Shown here piece by piece: positions 36,391-45,841 of a stretch of DNA of 64,000 nucleotides. A program made the translations under genes and the position numbers. Each line of letters begins with the position of its first letter. The first letter of the stretch is position 1. Below the pieces are notes generated by a model. The model was not told the origin of the DNA. It was given only the letters and a program-made list of their open reading frames with translations, and searched no databases. This DNA comes from Bacillota bacterium (GTDB lineage: Bacteria; Bacillota; Clostridia; Lachnospirales; Lachnospiraceae): positions 1 through 64,000 of the forward strand of contig JAFAGA010000086.1 of assembly GCA_023423045.1 (NCBI GenBank), written 5' to 3'.

Positions 36391-37272
36391 TCATCCTTTC
36401 ACTGCTCCCAGCATGATACCCTTGACAAAATATTTCTGCATCCAGGGATATACAAACAGGATGGGTAAGGTTGCTACCATGGTGATTGTCATTCTGATGG
36501 ACTGCGCTGTAAGCGCTGAGGCCGCGGCTCCATGCTGCAGTGAGGATGTGCTCATCTGCGATAATTGGCTGGCCTGGTTCAAGTAGTTATACAGCATCAG
36601 CTGCAGAGTCTCCAACTGCTTAGACTGCACAAGTATATAGTTATCGAACCAGTTATTCCACTGAGCCACAGCAGAGAATACCGTAATCGTTGCAAGAATG
36701 GGCTTGGACAGGGGAAAAACAATTTTGGCGAATACCGTAATATACCCCGCACCGTCCAGCTTTGCCGATTCTTCCAGGGAAATGGGCAGATTTTCAATAA
36801 AGGTTTTCAGCAATACTATGTAATAAGCGGATATGGCACTGGGTATGATATAGACCCAGAAGGTATTGGTCATATGATATGCCTTCAGTGTAAGATACCA
36901 GGGAATTAAACCCGAGTTCAAATACATGGTTATAATCACAAAACGGTATATTATTTTGCGACCGTACATATTTTTTGTTACAAGATAGGCAAAAAAAGAG
37001 CAAGCCAGCACCGTAATTGCCGTGCCCGATACAGTCCTGGAGAGAGAGATCAGAAAGGAGCGAAAAATTCCTTCCAATTTCAGCACTCTCAGATAATTGT
37101 ACAGGGTCACTCCCTTAGGCAGAATGGTAATCCCTTTTTGGGCTGCCGAAGGATCGCTGATGGAATATATGAATACATAATAAAACGGGTAAAAGCATAA
37201 AAACATCAGCACCGTCATAAGTGTATAAGTGACTGCGGAAAATAATATTGCTTTTCTTTCTTTTCTTTGCAT
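36391..37272 (-). CDS. Carbohydrate ABC permease, YtcP type (system B)
   Basis: About 293 residues, six membrane helices, EAA loop SLEESAKLDGAGYI, and the typical QKYFVKGIMLGAVKG terminus. ATG 37272 is used because GGAG lies six bases upstream. The 283 bp downstream, before the frameshifted lipoprotein gene, hold only a possible leader peptide. Confidence 0.9.
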   Translation of the reverse strand: MQRKERKAILFSAVTYTLMTVLMFLCFYPFYYVFIYSISDPSAAQKGITILPKGVTLYNYLRVLKLEGIFRSFLISLSRTVSGTAITVLACSFFAYLVTKNMYGRKIIYRFVIITMYLNSGLIPWYLTLKAYHMTNTFWVYIIPSAISAYYIVLLKTFIENLPISLEESAKLDGAGYITVFAKIVFPLSKPILATITVFSAVAQWNNWFDNYILVQSKQLETLQLMLYNYLNQASQLSQMSTSSLQHGAAASALTAQSIRMTITMVATLPILFVYPWMQKYFVKGIMLGAVKG

Positions 37273-37325
37273 CACAATCTCCTCTTTTCAACCGGGGTTC
37301 TTCTTGTCCGGACTTAGCTTCTTAC

Positions 37326-38240
37326 TCAGACCAAGCCCTCGCCTCTTAATTTCTTGGACAATCCGTTTGCGCCAAACAGTAATACTATACTTATCACCGT
37401 CTTAGATATCCCTACCGCCGTAGCATAGGAGTAGTCCTGCGTTACCAGCCCAAGACGATATACATACAGATCCAATACCGTGATCTTATCCGCTACCATA
37501 CTGTTATAGAAGGCAAGATACTGGTCAATTCCCGACGATAGTATATTGCTGATCTGGAGCAGTAAAAGCACAAAGAAGGTAGAGGATATCCCCGGAATGG
37601 TTATGTGAAGTATCTTCCTGAATCTGCCCGCCCCATCCACGCTGGCGGCATCGTATAACTCGCTGTCAATTCCGGCGATGGCTGCAAAATAAATAATTGC
37701 ATTCCATCCGATGGATTTCCAAACGCCCAAAGCTGTTTGAAATCCCCATACCGCCTTTGTATTTCCTAAAATATTGGTAGCCTTCGAGACCCATCCCAGA
37801 TTCATCAGTACCTGGTTCACCACTCCCTCGGAGGAGAACAAAGCATAGGATAGTGCATAAATAATAACCCAGCTCACAAAATTCGGTATGGTCGTTATGG
37901 TTTGAACAATCTTTTTGAACCGGACGGACTTTAATTCCGACAGAAATATAGCAAAAACCGCAGGAAGAGGTGCGCATAAAAGCCCTAAAAAGCTCATTGC
38001 CAATGTGTTCTTTATTACGGAAAATATTCTCCAGTCCTGAAAGATCAGCCGAAAATACTCCAACCCAGCAAAATCACATTGAAAGATATTCAATCCCGGT
38101 TTATATTTAATAAACGCTAAAATCCATCCAAACAAAGGCACATAAGAAAATGCAAAAACAAAAATAATAAATGGTACCGCCAGCAGGGTCAGAACCAGCC
38201 TTTCCCTTTTTATTCGGGTTTTTCCAATTAGATTATCCAC
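37326..38240 (-). CDS. Carbohydrate ABC permease, LplB type (system B)
   Basis: A 304-residue permease with EAA loop YDAASVDGAGRFRK. It begins with GTG at 38240 inside the end of the preceding binding-protein gene (8-bp overlap); GGAGG lies six bases upstream of the GTG. Coupled translation with that gene is likely. Confidence 0.9.
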   Translation of the reverse strand: MDNLIGKTRIKRERLVLTLLAVPFIIFVFAFSYVPLFGWILAFIKYKPGLNIFQCDFAGLEYFRLIFQDWRIFSVIKNTLAMSFLGLLCAPLPAVFAIFLSELKSVRFKKIVQTITTIPNFVSWVIIYALSYALFSSEGVVNQVLMNLGWVSKATNILGNTKAVWGFQTALGVWKSIGWNAIIYFAAIAGIDSELYDAASVDGAGRFRKILHITIPGISSTFFVLLLLQISNILSSGIDQYLAFYNSMVADKITVLDLYVYRLGLVTQDYSYATAVGISKTVISIVLLFGANGLSKKLRGEGLV

Positions 38241-39585
38241 TCTTCCCCTCCGTTCCAGAGAAACCTTCTTCCTTCCATTTTCCCTGTTTTTCTAAGAAAT
38301 CTTTATATTTGGATTGAAAATTCTCCAGGGCCTCCCGGGGCATAATCTCTCCCCCCGCCACTTTTACATACTCCCTCCACAGCTCCTCATAAATCGCATT
38401 ATATTCCGGGAGCTGGTCATTCATCTGATATACATAGTTTCCCTTGTCCACATACTCCTCGGTCAACCGTTGCAGGCAATCGATCCGTTTTCCGCCTTGA
38501 GTATCTGTAAAAGCGGTAAAGCTTCCCTGCCGAAAAAAATAAATATTCTGAATCTCCGGCAATGACCAGACTTCTAAAAATACCTTGGTGACATCTACCT
38601 GTCCACCCTCTTTCGGAACAAACAGGCCCCCCACGGATTTTGATACGGGCAGGGTATCCCTGTCTGCATAAGGCAGAGCAAAAGCGCCCAGCTTACAGCC
38701 AGGATATTTTGCCTCAGTATCTGAAGCAAAAACCTCGGTGGTCAAATACATCGCGGCCTTACCGGTTCCCAGCATTTTCTTCGCCGCTTCATACCTTGCT
38801 GTTGCTTGGTCTTCGTTCACATAGCCTTTCTCGATCAGCTTCTGATAGAGGGTGAGTATTTCAGCAAATTCCGGAACCTCCGTCCATTTCAACTCATTTC
38901 TTGCCAGCCTTTGAAAGATCTTCTCCGCTTCTTCTCCCAGCGCAACCGGGTAACCGCCCGCCATAAATATTTGCGTTGTCCAGGCATCCCCATTGGTCAT
39001 GTAAAGAGGCACAATTCCGCTGCTTTTTTGTTTTACTGTCTCAAGAAGCTCTATGAATTCCTGATAGGTCTTCGGATGGGGATCAATGATACCGCACTGC
39101 TCCATAACGGCCCTATTATAATATACCGCTATATATCCGGAAGCAGATTCCTTCGGCATTGCATACAATTTATTGTCCTGCGGATCTCTTGCGATATCTG
39201 CATTAACCAGTCTTGGCACCCATGCTTCCCTGCTCAGATCCGTACAATATCTGGCTGCCTCCAGCTCTTTGTTCTGCGTCGGACAATTATACTCAAACAC
39301 ATCCGGAACCTCTGTCGTCGCAAGCTTCAGCTTTAGAAAGGATGCATATTCATTATCCGGAACCACCTGGAATTCCACATCGCATCCGTATTGCTCCCTG
39401 ACTGCCGCCGCCATCAGACCATATTCACTGAAGTATTTATTCCGGCTTGTCAGGAAGGTAATTTTCTTGCCCTTCAGCACCGCGTATCGGTTTTCCTGTT
39501 CCTCGGACCTGCTGTCTGCACGGCCGCAGCCGCAAAGGCACAGAATACCTCCCGCCACCAACATACCTGCCAAAACCCTTTTCAT
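38233..39585 (-). CDS. ABC solute-binding lipoprotein (second binding protein of system B)
   Basis: About 450 residues, extracellular solute-binding family 1. From ATG 39585 the signal peptide runs to a lipobox around LCGC (Cys near residue 20). In-frame ATGs at 39624 and 39600 also exist; 39585 has GAGAGG at seven bases and gives a normal short signal peptide. It is shorter than and different from the frameshifted lipoprotein of the same operon, so system B has, or had, two binding proteins for one permease pair. First gene of the operon, divergent from the kinase/regulator pair. Confidence 0.88.
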   Translation of the reverse strand: MKRVLAGMLVAGGILCLCGCGRADSRSEEQENRYAVLKGKKITFLTSRNKYFSEYGLMAAAVREQYGCDVEFQVVPDNEYASFLKLKLATTEVPDVFEYNCPTQNKELEAARYCTDLSREAWVPRLVNADIARDPQDNKLYAMPKESASGYIAVYYNRAVMEQCGIIDPHPKTYQEFIELLETVKQKSSGIVPLYMTNGDAWTTQIFMAGGYPVALGEEAEKIFQRLARNELKWTEVPEFAEILTLYQKLIEKGYVNEDQATARYEAAKKMLGTGKAAMYLTTEVFASDTEAKYPGCKLGAFALPYADRDTLPVSKSVGGLFVPKEGGQVDVTKVFLEVWSLPEIQNIYFFRQGSFTAFTDTQGGKRIDCLQRLTEEYVDKGNYVYQMNDQLPEYNAIYEELWREYVKVAGGEIMPREALENFQSKYKDFLEKQGKWKEEGFSGTEGKSG

Positions 39586-39667
39586 CCCTCGACCTCTCAT
39601 CCCTCGTCTCAACTCCTTTTTCATTGTAGCCTAATCAATATATTGTTAATATGAAAAAAACATGGTT

Positions 39668-39691
39668 AAAACATGTAATAATGTATGTTTT
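39668..39691. promoter_or_regulatory. Inverted repeat in the system B control region
   Basis: AAAACAT (39668-39674) and ATGTTTT (39685-39691) are separated by 10 bp, about one helical turn, between the divergent binding-protein and kinase genes. A further ACATGG lies next to it. A possible site for the AraC-type response regulator. Confidence 0.4.
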
Positions 39692-39745
39692 GCTACAGTT
39701 CAGCCTGCGGTATTCCGACACTCCATTTTTTCGCTGCAGGGCTGC

Positions 39746-39774
39746 TTGACAGCGTTTGCAATAAGCCTTATGAT
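39746..39774 (+). promoter_or_regulatory. Promoter of the kinase/regulator pair with a cre-like element
   Basis: TTGACA (39746-39751) and TATGAT (39769-39774) with a 17-bp spacer, nearly consensus sigmaA. The sequence TGACAGCGTTTGCA (39747-39760) overlapping the -35 box resembles a catabolite-responsive element with one mismatch, suggesting CcpA repression. Confidence 0.65.
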
Positions 39775-39867
39775 GGTAACATCCTTTTCCTTGTATAGAT
39801 ATTCAAAACGTCCAACTTAACCGTAGTTCTCATAAAACAGAAATTTATCGCAACGGAGGTTGTGCAA

Positions 39868-41598
39868 TTGAAGCATACGTTTAAAAACACACTTTTTTTC
39901 AAAATATCTGTAATTATCACGTGCTTTATACTGATTTCATCCATCATATTTTGGAGCTATTCCTATAATACGCTTCGTTCCGATTCAACCAAAACACTTA
40001 CCTATATCACGCAAAGAACTGCCAGCGAGATCGACAACCTCATATCGAGCATGGACAGCCTTGCCTTGCAAATCTCCACCAATACCGAGGTTCGTGACTT
40101 TTTTACCGCTGCCAGCACCAGGGACCTGGATAATTCCTCCTTATCCGATCAGGTAATTGACGTTCTTATTTATGCCATGATCCCAAAAAGTGTCTCCAAA
40201 TACCGTATCTCCCTTTACAACGAAAAGCGCAATTTTATCTCCACCGGACTGGCCTATAGCCAGAACATCACCGGCCAGCTGCTGAACTCTCCCGATTATC
40301 TCAGTTGGTACCGTTCCAAGGGAATTCTCCAAAAGAATGGTGCTCTTCTGGAGGCAGCCAAGGATTTCTGGTCTGCAAGCCCATCTACCACAATAACATT
40401 GTACCGCAATATCTACCACTCCTCCTATACTAACCAATCAGCAGGAATTGTTGAAATTCAATGTCCCATTGACTATATCGCTCATCTGATCTCCCCGTCA
40501 GAGGATTATTATTACTATACGCTGACGGATCAAAACAATCGAAAAATATATCAATCCGACCCAAGCTACCATGCCACACACTCAAATTCCATTCTTGCCA
40601 CCATAGAGCTGTCCTCCGGCTGGACACTCACCAGCGCCTGCCAGAAAAATACCGTCTTTCGCCTGCTCTTTCCGATGATGTTCTACATCCTGTTAACCTA
40701 TTTTGTCATCATCGTAATCTGTTTATTGGTGATCAACCGAACCATCAACAAGGTAACCCGGCCGCTTACTTTTCTTACCGATAAGGTAAAGAAGGTGACC
40801 TTAAGCCAGCCGGCCCTGGGGCTCTCTTTCTCCGGCTATCCCGACGAGTTTGATCAGCTGAGCAAAGCCTTCGCCCAGATGATGGAGCGGCTCCAGTTCT
40901 ATATGGATGAAAATATCAAGCGCAAGGCCTATGAGATGCAAGCGAATATGATCGCATTGCAATCACAGATCAACCCTCATTTTATCTATAATACTCTTAC
41001 CGTAATTAAATCCCATGCACTGGAAGAGAATTATGAGCAGATCGGTCCCGCCTGTAACTATCTGGCCCAGATGCTGCGTTACATATCCGTATATTCCGAG
41101 GAGAGCGTTCCATTTTCCAATGAGCTGGGCCACGCCATTCTTTATCTGAAACTCATGAAAATCCGGTACGAGGACTCCTTCCATTACTCTGTTGAGCTTG
41201 AGGAGGGGCTGGATGTCTCCGAACTTCTTATCCCAAGGCTTTGCCTGCAGCCACTGCTGGAAAACTGCTTTCAGCATGGCTTCAAGAGAGTTTTGCCGGT
41301 CTGGGAAATAAAAATAGTCTGCCGCCGGGCACAGAATTTATGGGTGCTTGAAGTGACGGATAACGGTTCCGGCTTTACCCCCGACGGCATATCTCAATTA
41401 CAGAATAAGGTGGAGCATTTTCTCTCCGAACCGTCCACTTCACTCCCTTCCCTTTCGATCGGCGGAATGGGACTTGTTAATACAATTGTCCGAATGAAGC
41501 TGAAATATTATAACAACTTTCAGTATCATATCCGCTCACCCCTAGATGATTCACACGGAACACAAATTGTATTTGAAATTGGAGGAATGAAAGAATGA
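39868..41598 (+). CDS. YesM-type sensor histidine kinase (system B)
   Basis: About 576 residues. Transmembrane helix near 10-32, extracellular sensor region to about 265, second helix about 270-292, HAMP domain (VTRPLTFLTDKVKK ...), then the His-kinase domain with the phospho-His in QSQINPHFIYNTL and an ATPase domain (ENCFQHGF, DNGSGF, GGMGLVNTI). Typical of kinases that sense sugars and drive AraC-type regulators. TTG 39868 is preferred over GTG 39862 because GGAGG is then eight bases upstream. Its stop overlaps the regulator start (ATGA). Confidence 0.9.
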   Translation: MKHTFKNTLFFKISVIITCFILISSIIFWSYSYNTLRSDSTKTLTYITQRTASEIDNLISSMDSLALQISTNTEVRDFFTAASTRDLDNSSLSDQVIDVLIYAMIPKSVSKYRISLYNEKRNFISTGLAYSQNITGQLLNSPDYLSWYRSKGILQKNGALLEAAKDFWSASPSTTITLYRNIYHSSYTNQSAGIVEIQCPIDYIAHLISPSEDYYYYTLTDQNNRKIYQSDPSYHATHSNSILATIELSSGWTLTSACQKNTVFRLLFPMMFYILLTYFVIIVICLLVINRTINKVTRPLTFLTDKVKKVTLSQPALGLSFSGYPDEFDQLSKAFAQMMERLQFYMDENIKRKAYEMQANMIALQSQINPHFIYNTLTVIKSHALEENYEQIGPACNYLAQMLRYISVYSEESVPFSNELGHAILYLKLMKIRYEDSFHYSVELEEGLDVSELLIPRLCLQPLLENCFQHGFKRVLPVWEIKIVCRRAQNLWVLEVTDNGSGFTPDGISQLQNKVEHFLSEPSTSLPSLSIGGMGLVNTIVRMKLKYYNNFQYHIRSPLDDSHGTQIVFEIGGMKE

Positions 41599-43136
41599 AT
41601 ATCCTGCTTGTAGAAGATGAACCCCCAATCCTTCGGGAACTGGAGCACTATATCAAGAAATTCGGAGAACCCTACCATATATTAGCCACTGCCACCGACG
41701 GAAACCGTGCCAGGGAAATTATTGATGAGTATCAGGATAAAATAGATTTTTTGCTGACCGATATCCAGATACCCATCATAAATGGATTGGAGCTGGTAGA
41801 GTATGTAAAAAAACGATACCCCTCCATTATCTGCACCGTACTCACCGGTTACAGTGATTTTGCCTATGTACAGAAGGCATTGCGTCTTAAGATTCTGGAT
41901 TATATCCTAAAACCCATAGAGGAGGAGATTCTGCAAAAGCAACTGAAGGACGCCTACGAGCAAAAATGCCTTGACTCTGCCAAGTCGGAACTTATCACAG
42001 GATATACTGCAGCTCCTGCCTCGTCCGGCGAGCTTTCCCTAAATTACAGGCAGGTGCTGATCAACATCGGCCAGTTTTCTAATAAAACTGATTTATCCCA
42101 TGACGGAACTGTCTCCTCCGGAAATGCAAAGATGCTGGAGGAAATCTTAAGGCGCTTTCGCACCAGATTTATGAAATATTGGATGATACGGGCAAAAAAC
42201 TGCTACTCGTATTTTGTTTTATTTTCCTTTAACAGCAGACAGGCCGGGCAGCGTTACTCGTTGTATCATGAACTGTACCAGGCATTGACCCGGCATTTTC
42301 CGGTGATCACATTTGTTTCCAGCGATACTCCGGTTATACTGCACAATATCAACAAAAACATGCAGGAACTAAGCAAATGTATCTACAAAAACATTTTATT
42401 TGCGAAGTCCAGCTATATCCAGGTAGGAGAGGAAGCTCTTTTCCAGGATACCCCGGGACAATCAGAGGGTTCGGCTGCCACCCACAGCATCATGCAGTTA
42501 AGCAAGCTTTTCATCAACGGAAGCCGGGACTTATTTCTGTCGGAGCTGTTTCAATTCCTTCAACCTCTGAGGCTTCATTCGATTCGCCAGAATACGATGG
42601 GAGTATATCTCCTGACACTGCTGACCGAATGCACCCTTCCCTATCTCCACCATGCTCCGATTCAACAAATGGAGCCTTACAAAATAATCGAGGATATCCT
42701 CATGCTGTCCACCTCCTATGAGAGTCTTTACACCAATCTTGTCTCCATTTTTGATGATATTCTGGCAACAATAGCCAATGAAACCGGAAGTACGAGGGGA
42801 AAATCCACCACCTTCCTGCAAATCAATGATTACATAAAAAAACATTACGCAGATGCGATTAACACAAAAACCATTGCCGATCACTTTGGCTTCACCCCTG
42901 CTTATTTGAGTAAACTGTTCCGGGAGTATAAGGAAATCACACCCTCAGAATACATTTCACGGTTGCGGATCAGCAAAGCGAAAGAATTGCTGCACAATAA
43001 CAGTTCTATTTCCGTCAGGGAAATCGCCGCCGCAATCGGCTATGACGATCCTCTGTATTTCAGCAAAGTCTTTAAGAAGCTTGTCGGTGTAACTCCAAAG
43101 GCTTATCAGCTGGATCAGGGCTTGAGGCATAAATAA
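41595..43136 (+). CDS. YesN-type response regulator with AraC DNA-binding domain (system B)
   Basis: A 513-residue regulator. Receiver domain 1-120 (LLVEDEPPI, phospho-acceptor in LLTDIQIP, late Lys in YILKPIEEE), a central helical linker, and a C-terminal AraC domain (about 405-505: IADHFGFTPAYLSKLF ... IGYDDPLYFSKVF). GGAGGAATG precedes the ATG, which overlaps the kinase stop by four bases. It probably activates the divergent system B genes. Confidence 0.92.
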   Translation: MNILLVEDEPPILRELEHYIKKFGEPYHILATATDGNRAREIIDEYQDKIDFLLTDIQIPIINGLELVEYVKKRYPSIICTVLTGYSDFAYVQKALRLKILDYILKPIEEEILQKQLKDAYEQKCLDSAKSELITGYTAAPASSGELSLNYRQVLINIGQFSNKTDLSHDGTVSSGNAKMLEEILRRFRTRFMKYWMIRAKNCYSYFVLFSFNSRQAGQRYSLYHELYQALTRHFPVITFVSSDTPVILHNINKNMQELSKCIYKNILFAKSSYIQVGEEALFQDTPGQSEGSAATHSIMQLSKLFINGSRDLFLSELFQFLQPLRLHSIRQNTMGVYLLTLLTECTLPYLHHAPIQQMEPYKIIEDILMLSTSYESLYTNLVSIFDDILATIANETGSTRGKSTTFLQINDYIKKHYADAINTKTIADHFGFTPAYLSKLFREYKEITPSEYISRLRISKAKELLHNNSSISVREIAAAIGYDDPLYFSKVFKKLVGVTPKAYQLDQGLRHK

Positions 43137-43144
43137 CCCAGATA

Positions 43145-43185
43145 AAAAGGAGGCATTCTCCTTACAGACGATGCCTCCTTTTGTC
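43145..43185 (+). terminator. Terminator of the kinase/regulator operon
   Basis: AAAAGGAGGCAT (43145-43156) pairs perfectly with ATGCCTCCTTTT (43171-43182), with T residues in the closing arm. Confidence 0.85.
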
Positions 43186-43230
43186 GCTTTCCTATTGAAA
43201 CATAAAACAGAGCCTAATAGCGGACTGACT

Positions 43231-43971
43231 CTAATATTCCACTTCTTGCAAAAATAAGCCCTGGGCGCTGGCGGGTGCGCTGGCCATATCCAACGATTTC
43301 GGGTCCAGGATCGCGCCCAGATCCGCTATCTCTCTGTCATGCAATCCGATCTCAAGCAAGGTGCTGACAATCATACGTGCCATATTATGAAGAAAATCAT
43401 TGGCCCGCAGGGTAATCTGAATCTCCTTGTCATCCTGATAAATGTCAATGGAATAGATCTCCTTTACCGTAGATTTGCTCTTTTTCACCGTAGAGAAATC
43501 CTTGAAGTCATGCCTGCCGATCAGCTGCTTTGCTGCCGCCTTCATTAACGGCACTTCCGGAGTTTTAAAGGAGTAATAGGTGTATTTTCGTTCGAACACG
43601 CTGGGTGCATCCCCTATGGCGATCCGGTACAGATAGGTTTTGGCCTTTGCATTCAGGGCTGCATGGAAGCGTTCCGGCACCTCTTCCACATCAATTACCG
43701 CAATATCCATGGGGAGATAACGGTTGAAATAATTCTTAATCTCATAAGGCTTCATTCGGGAGCCTGTTTTGAAATTCGCAATCTGGGCATAGGCGTGCAC
43801 CCCTGCCTCGGTACGGCAGCCGCAGTTCAGCTGTGCATCCTCGCCGGTCATCTTCTTTATTATTTCCATAAGCTTATTTTCAATGGTCGTCTCGGACTCT
43901 CCCTTGCCAAGCCTCTGCCATCCGTGATAGCGGCTTCCGTCATATTCCAGGGTTAACTTAATATTTCGCAT
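43231..43971 (-). CDS. truA: TruA-family tRNA pseudouridine synthase with an atypical active site
   Basis: A 246-residue TruA homologue of normal length, beginning MRNIKLTLEYDGSRYHGWQ. The catalytic motif, normally R-T-D-A-G-V-H, reads CRTEAGVHAYAQ here: the catalytic Asp is replaced by Glu (GAG codon on the minus strand, near residue 57). Otherwise the fold motifs YRI and NDFLHNMARMIVSTL are kept. TruA modifies U38-U40 in tRNA anticodon arms; this copy could be a paralogue with altered or lost activity. AAGGTG precedes the ATG. Confidence 0.85.
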   Translation of the reverse strand: MRNIKLTLEYDGSRYHGWQRLGKGESETTIENKLMEIIKKMTGEDAQLNCGCRTEAGVHAYAQIANFKTGSRMKPYEIKNYFNRYLPMDIAVIDVEEVPERFHAALNAKAKTYLYRIAIGDAPSVFERKYTYYSFKTPEVPLMKAAAKQLIGRHDFKDFSTVKKSKSTVKEIYSIDIYQDDKEIQITLRANDFLHNMARMIVSTLLEIGLHDREIADLGAILDPKSLDMASAPASAQGLFLQEVEY

Positions 43972-44019
43972 CGGTTTTCACCTTTTATTCCTCTCATAAA
44001 TCAAATAATTAATCCATTC

Positions 44020-45381
44020 TCAGCTCTGACCATAGGGCAGCCGTCTATTCGTATAATAACGATAATAGAAGACAAAGAGAACGGAGGTTACGGCCCAGGT
44101 AAGGGGATAGCTGAAGATTACCGTCTTCACATCCGGCCAGAAGGGCACCACAATCAGAAGCCATAATACACGCAAAGCACATACCCCCAGGCTGGTTATT
44201 ACCATCGGAATAAATGCATCTCCCATTCCTCTCAGGGAGCCGGAGAATATCTCAATAAATACATAGGTCCAGAAGGCGGGAACCATGAAGCGAAGAATTT
44301 CCATTCCCTTGTTCATCACCTCTGTGTCCGTGGTGAACAGCCAATAGATATAGGGGCCTCCAAAATACAGAACCACACTTAAACCGATTGCCGCCGACAT
44401 TGCCATTCGAAGACAGACCATGGTTCCTTTCCGCACACGATCATATTTGCCTGCTCCGTAATTCTGCCCCACAAAGGTGGTAACGGATATCCCGAAGGCA
44501 CTCATAATCATCCAGAAGATTCCGTCAATCTTGCCAAAGGCCGTCCAGGCAGCAAGAGTGTCCGTGCCAAAGCTGTTCATGTTGGCCTGAATAACCACAT
44601 TGGAAGAGGAATACATCAGTGACTGAAAGGCAGTGGGAAGTCCAATCCTGATAATTTTGCGAAGCATTTCCCGATGAAAGCGAATTTCCTTCAGGCGCAG
44701 CTGATAACATTCTCTGCTCCTCATAAGAGTAACACACACCAACACTGCACTGCAAAGCTGGGAGATAACCGTCGCTACTGCCACCCCCATCACATCCCAG
44801 CCAAGGGCAACGACAAAGATCAAATCCAATACAATATTAATTACACAGCTAATAATTAAAAAGTACAAGGGCTTTCTCGAATCACCGATTGCCCGCAATA
44901 TCCCTGCACCGACATTGTAAACCAGATTCGCAATCATACCCACAAAATATATCCGGAGATAGGTGAGAGACTGAGGGACGATCTCTTCCGGTGTTCCCAT
45001 GAGATGCAGTGCCATCGGTGCGCAAAGAAGTCCCAGGACCATAATAATTGCCCCGCCTGCAATAGCCATAGCGATTGCCGTATGTACCGCCTTACTGACC
45101 TCTTCCTTATAACGCCCGCCGTAATATTGCGATATCGTGACCGTCGCACCGGCGGAGATACCCACAAAGAAGCCGACAAATACATTAATCAGGGTTGATG
45201 TTGCCCCTCCAACTGCGGATAAGGCTTCTTTTCCAACGAATCTTCCTACTACAATAGCGTCTGCCGTATTATATAGCTGCTGAAAAAAGGTTCCAAACAA
45301 CAGGGGGAAGAAAAAGATCAGCAGCTGTTTCCAGATAACTCCTTCCGTAATACCGTTGTTCCCTTCACGATTGCGTATCAT
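44020..45381 (-). CDS. MATE family efflux transporter
   Basis: About 453 residues with 12 predicted membrane helices in two related halves, starting MIRNREGNNGITEGVIWKQL. Typical of the DinF/NorM-like clade: QQLYNTADAIVVGRFVG in helix 2 and the matching second-half FVGQNYGAGKYDR. Exports cationic drugs or metabolites by sodium or proton antiport; substrate unknown. ATG 45381 with GAGG is preferred over 45411, which lacks a ribosome binding site. Confidence 0.92.
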   Translation of the reverse strand: MIRNREGNNGITEGVIWKQLLIFFFPLLFGTFFQQLYNTADAIVVGRFVGKEALSAVGGATSTLINVFVGFFVGISAGATVTISQYYGGRYKEEVSKAVHTAIAMAIAGGAIIMVLGLLCAPMALHLMGTPEEIVPQSLTYLRIYFVGMIANLVYNVGAGILRAIGDSRKPLYFLIISCVINIVLDLIFVVALGWDVMGVAVATVISQLCSAVLVCVTLMRSRECYQLRLKEIRFHREMLRKIIRIGLPTAFQSLMYSSSNVVIQANMNSFGTDTLAAWTAFGKIDGIFWMIMSAFGISVTTFVGQNYGAGKYDRVRKGTMVCLRMAMSAAIGLSVVLYFGGPYIYWLFTTDTEVMNKGMEILRFMVPAFWTYVFIEIFSGSLRGMGDAFIPMVITSLGVCALRVLWLLIVVPFWPDVKTVIFSYPLTWAVTSVLFVFYYRYYTNRRLPYGQS

Positions 45382-45574
45382 AAATCTTAGTACCTCGTCT
45401 CTCTTGATCATATGATTGCATAGTCATAGATGATTATGCTATTGAGTACCTGCTACGCCGCAATCAATGTAATATTTTCATAGAATTTGAGGATACTAAA
45501 ACGAGAGGGACGCAGTTCAATTATTGTAACTCCATCAACCTAAAAAATCAAGATAGATCCAAGAAACATTTTCG

Positions 45575-45580
45575 TATAAT
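45575..45580 (+). promoter_or_regulatory. -10 element of the small-protein gene
   Basis: TATAAT lies 32 bp before the start codon. No convincing -35 hexamer is seen 17 bp upstream. Confidence 0.35.
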
Positions 45581-45612
45581 TTATGTTGTTAAAATAGCAG
45601 ACGGAGGTAGAA

Positions 45613-45768
45613 ATGGATAATAATAAGAATAGAATAAAAGATCGGGAAAAAAGCAATCCCGAGTTAAGAAAAATGAAGCCAAAAGAGAATGCCGATGTGG
45701 GCATAATTAACGGACAAATATCCGGTGTGCACGAAAGTAAGCATGAAAAGAGCAGATCTAAAAAATAA
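45613..45768 (+). CDS. Small, highly charged 51-residue protein
   Basis: GGAGG (45603-45607) is followed by ATG at 45613 and a 51-codon frame ending in TAA at 45766-45768. The product is hydrophilic and rich in Lys, Glu, Asn and Ser (starts MDNNKNRIKD, ends SRSKK) with no membrane segment. A TATAAT upstream and a strong hairpin downstream make it a self-contained gene. I do not recognise the family; the composition is like small, acid-soluble or disordered proteins. Confidence 0.65.
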   Translation: MDNNKNRIKDREKSNPELRKMKPKENADVGIINGQISGVHESKHEKSRSKK

Positions 45769-45790
45769 TTGCCATACCGCCCTGGAAATC

Positions 45791-45840
45791 GACTTGGTAC
45801 AGAGGCAGCCATCAGCGCTGCACCTGTACCAAGTCCTGTT
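45791..45840. terminator. Shared hairpin between convergent genes
   Basis: GACTTGGTACAG (45791-45802) pairs perfectly with CTGTACCAAGTC (45824-45835); a GCAGC/GCTGC stem lies inside. T-runs are poor on both sides. Confidence 0.6.
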
Positions 45841-45841
45841 A

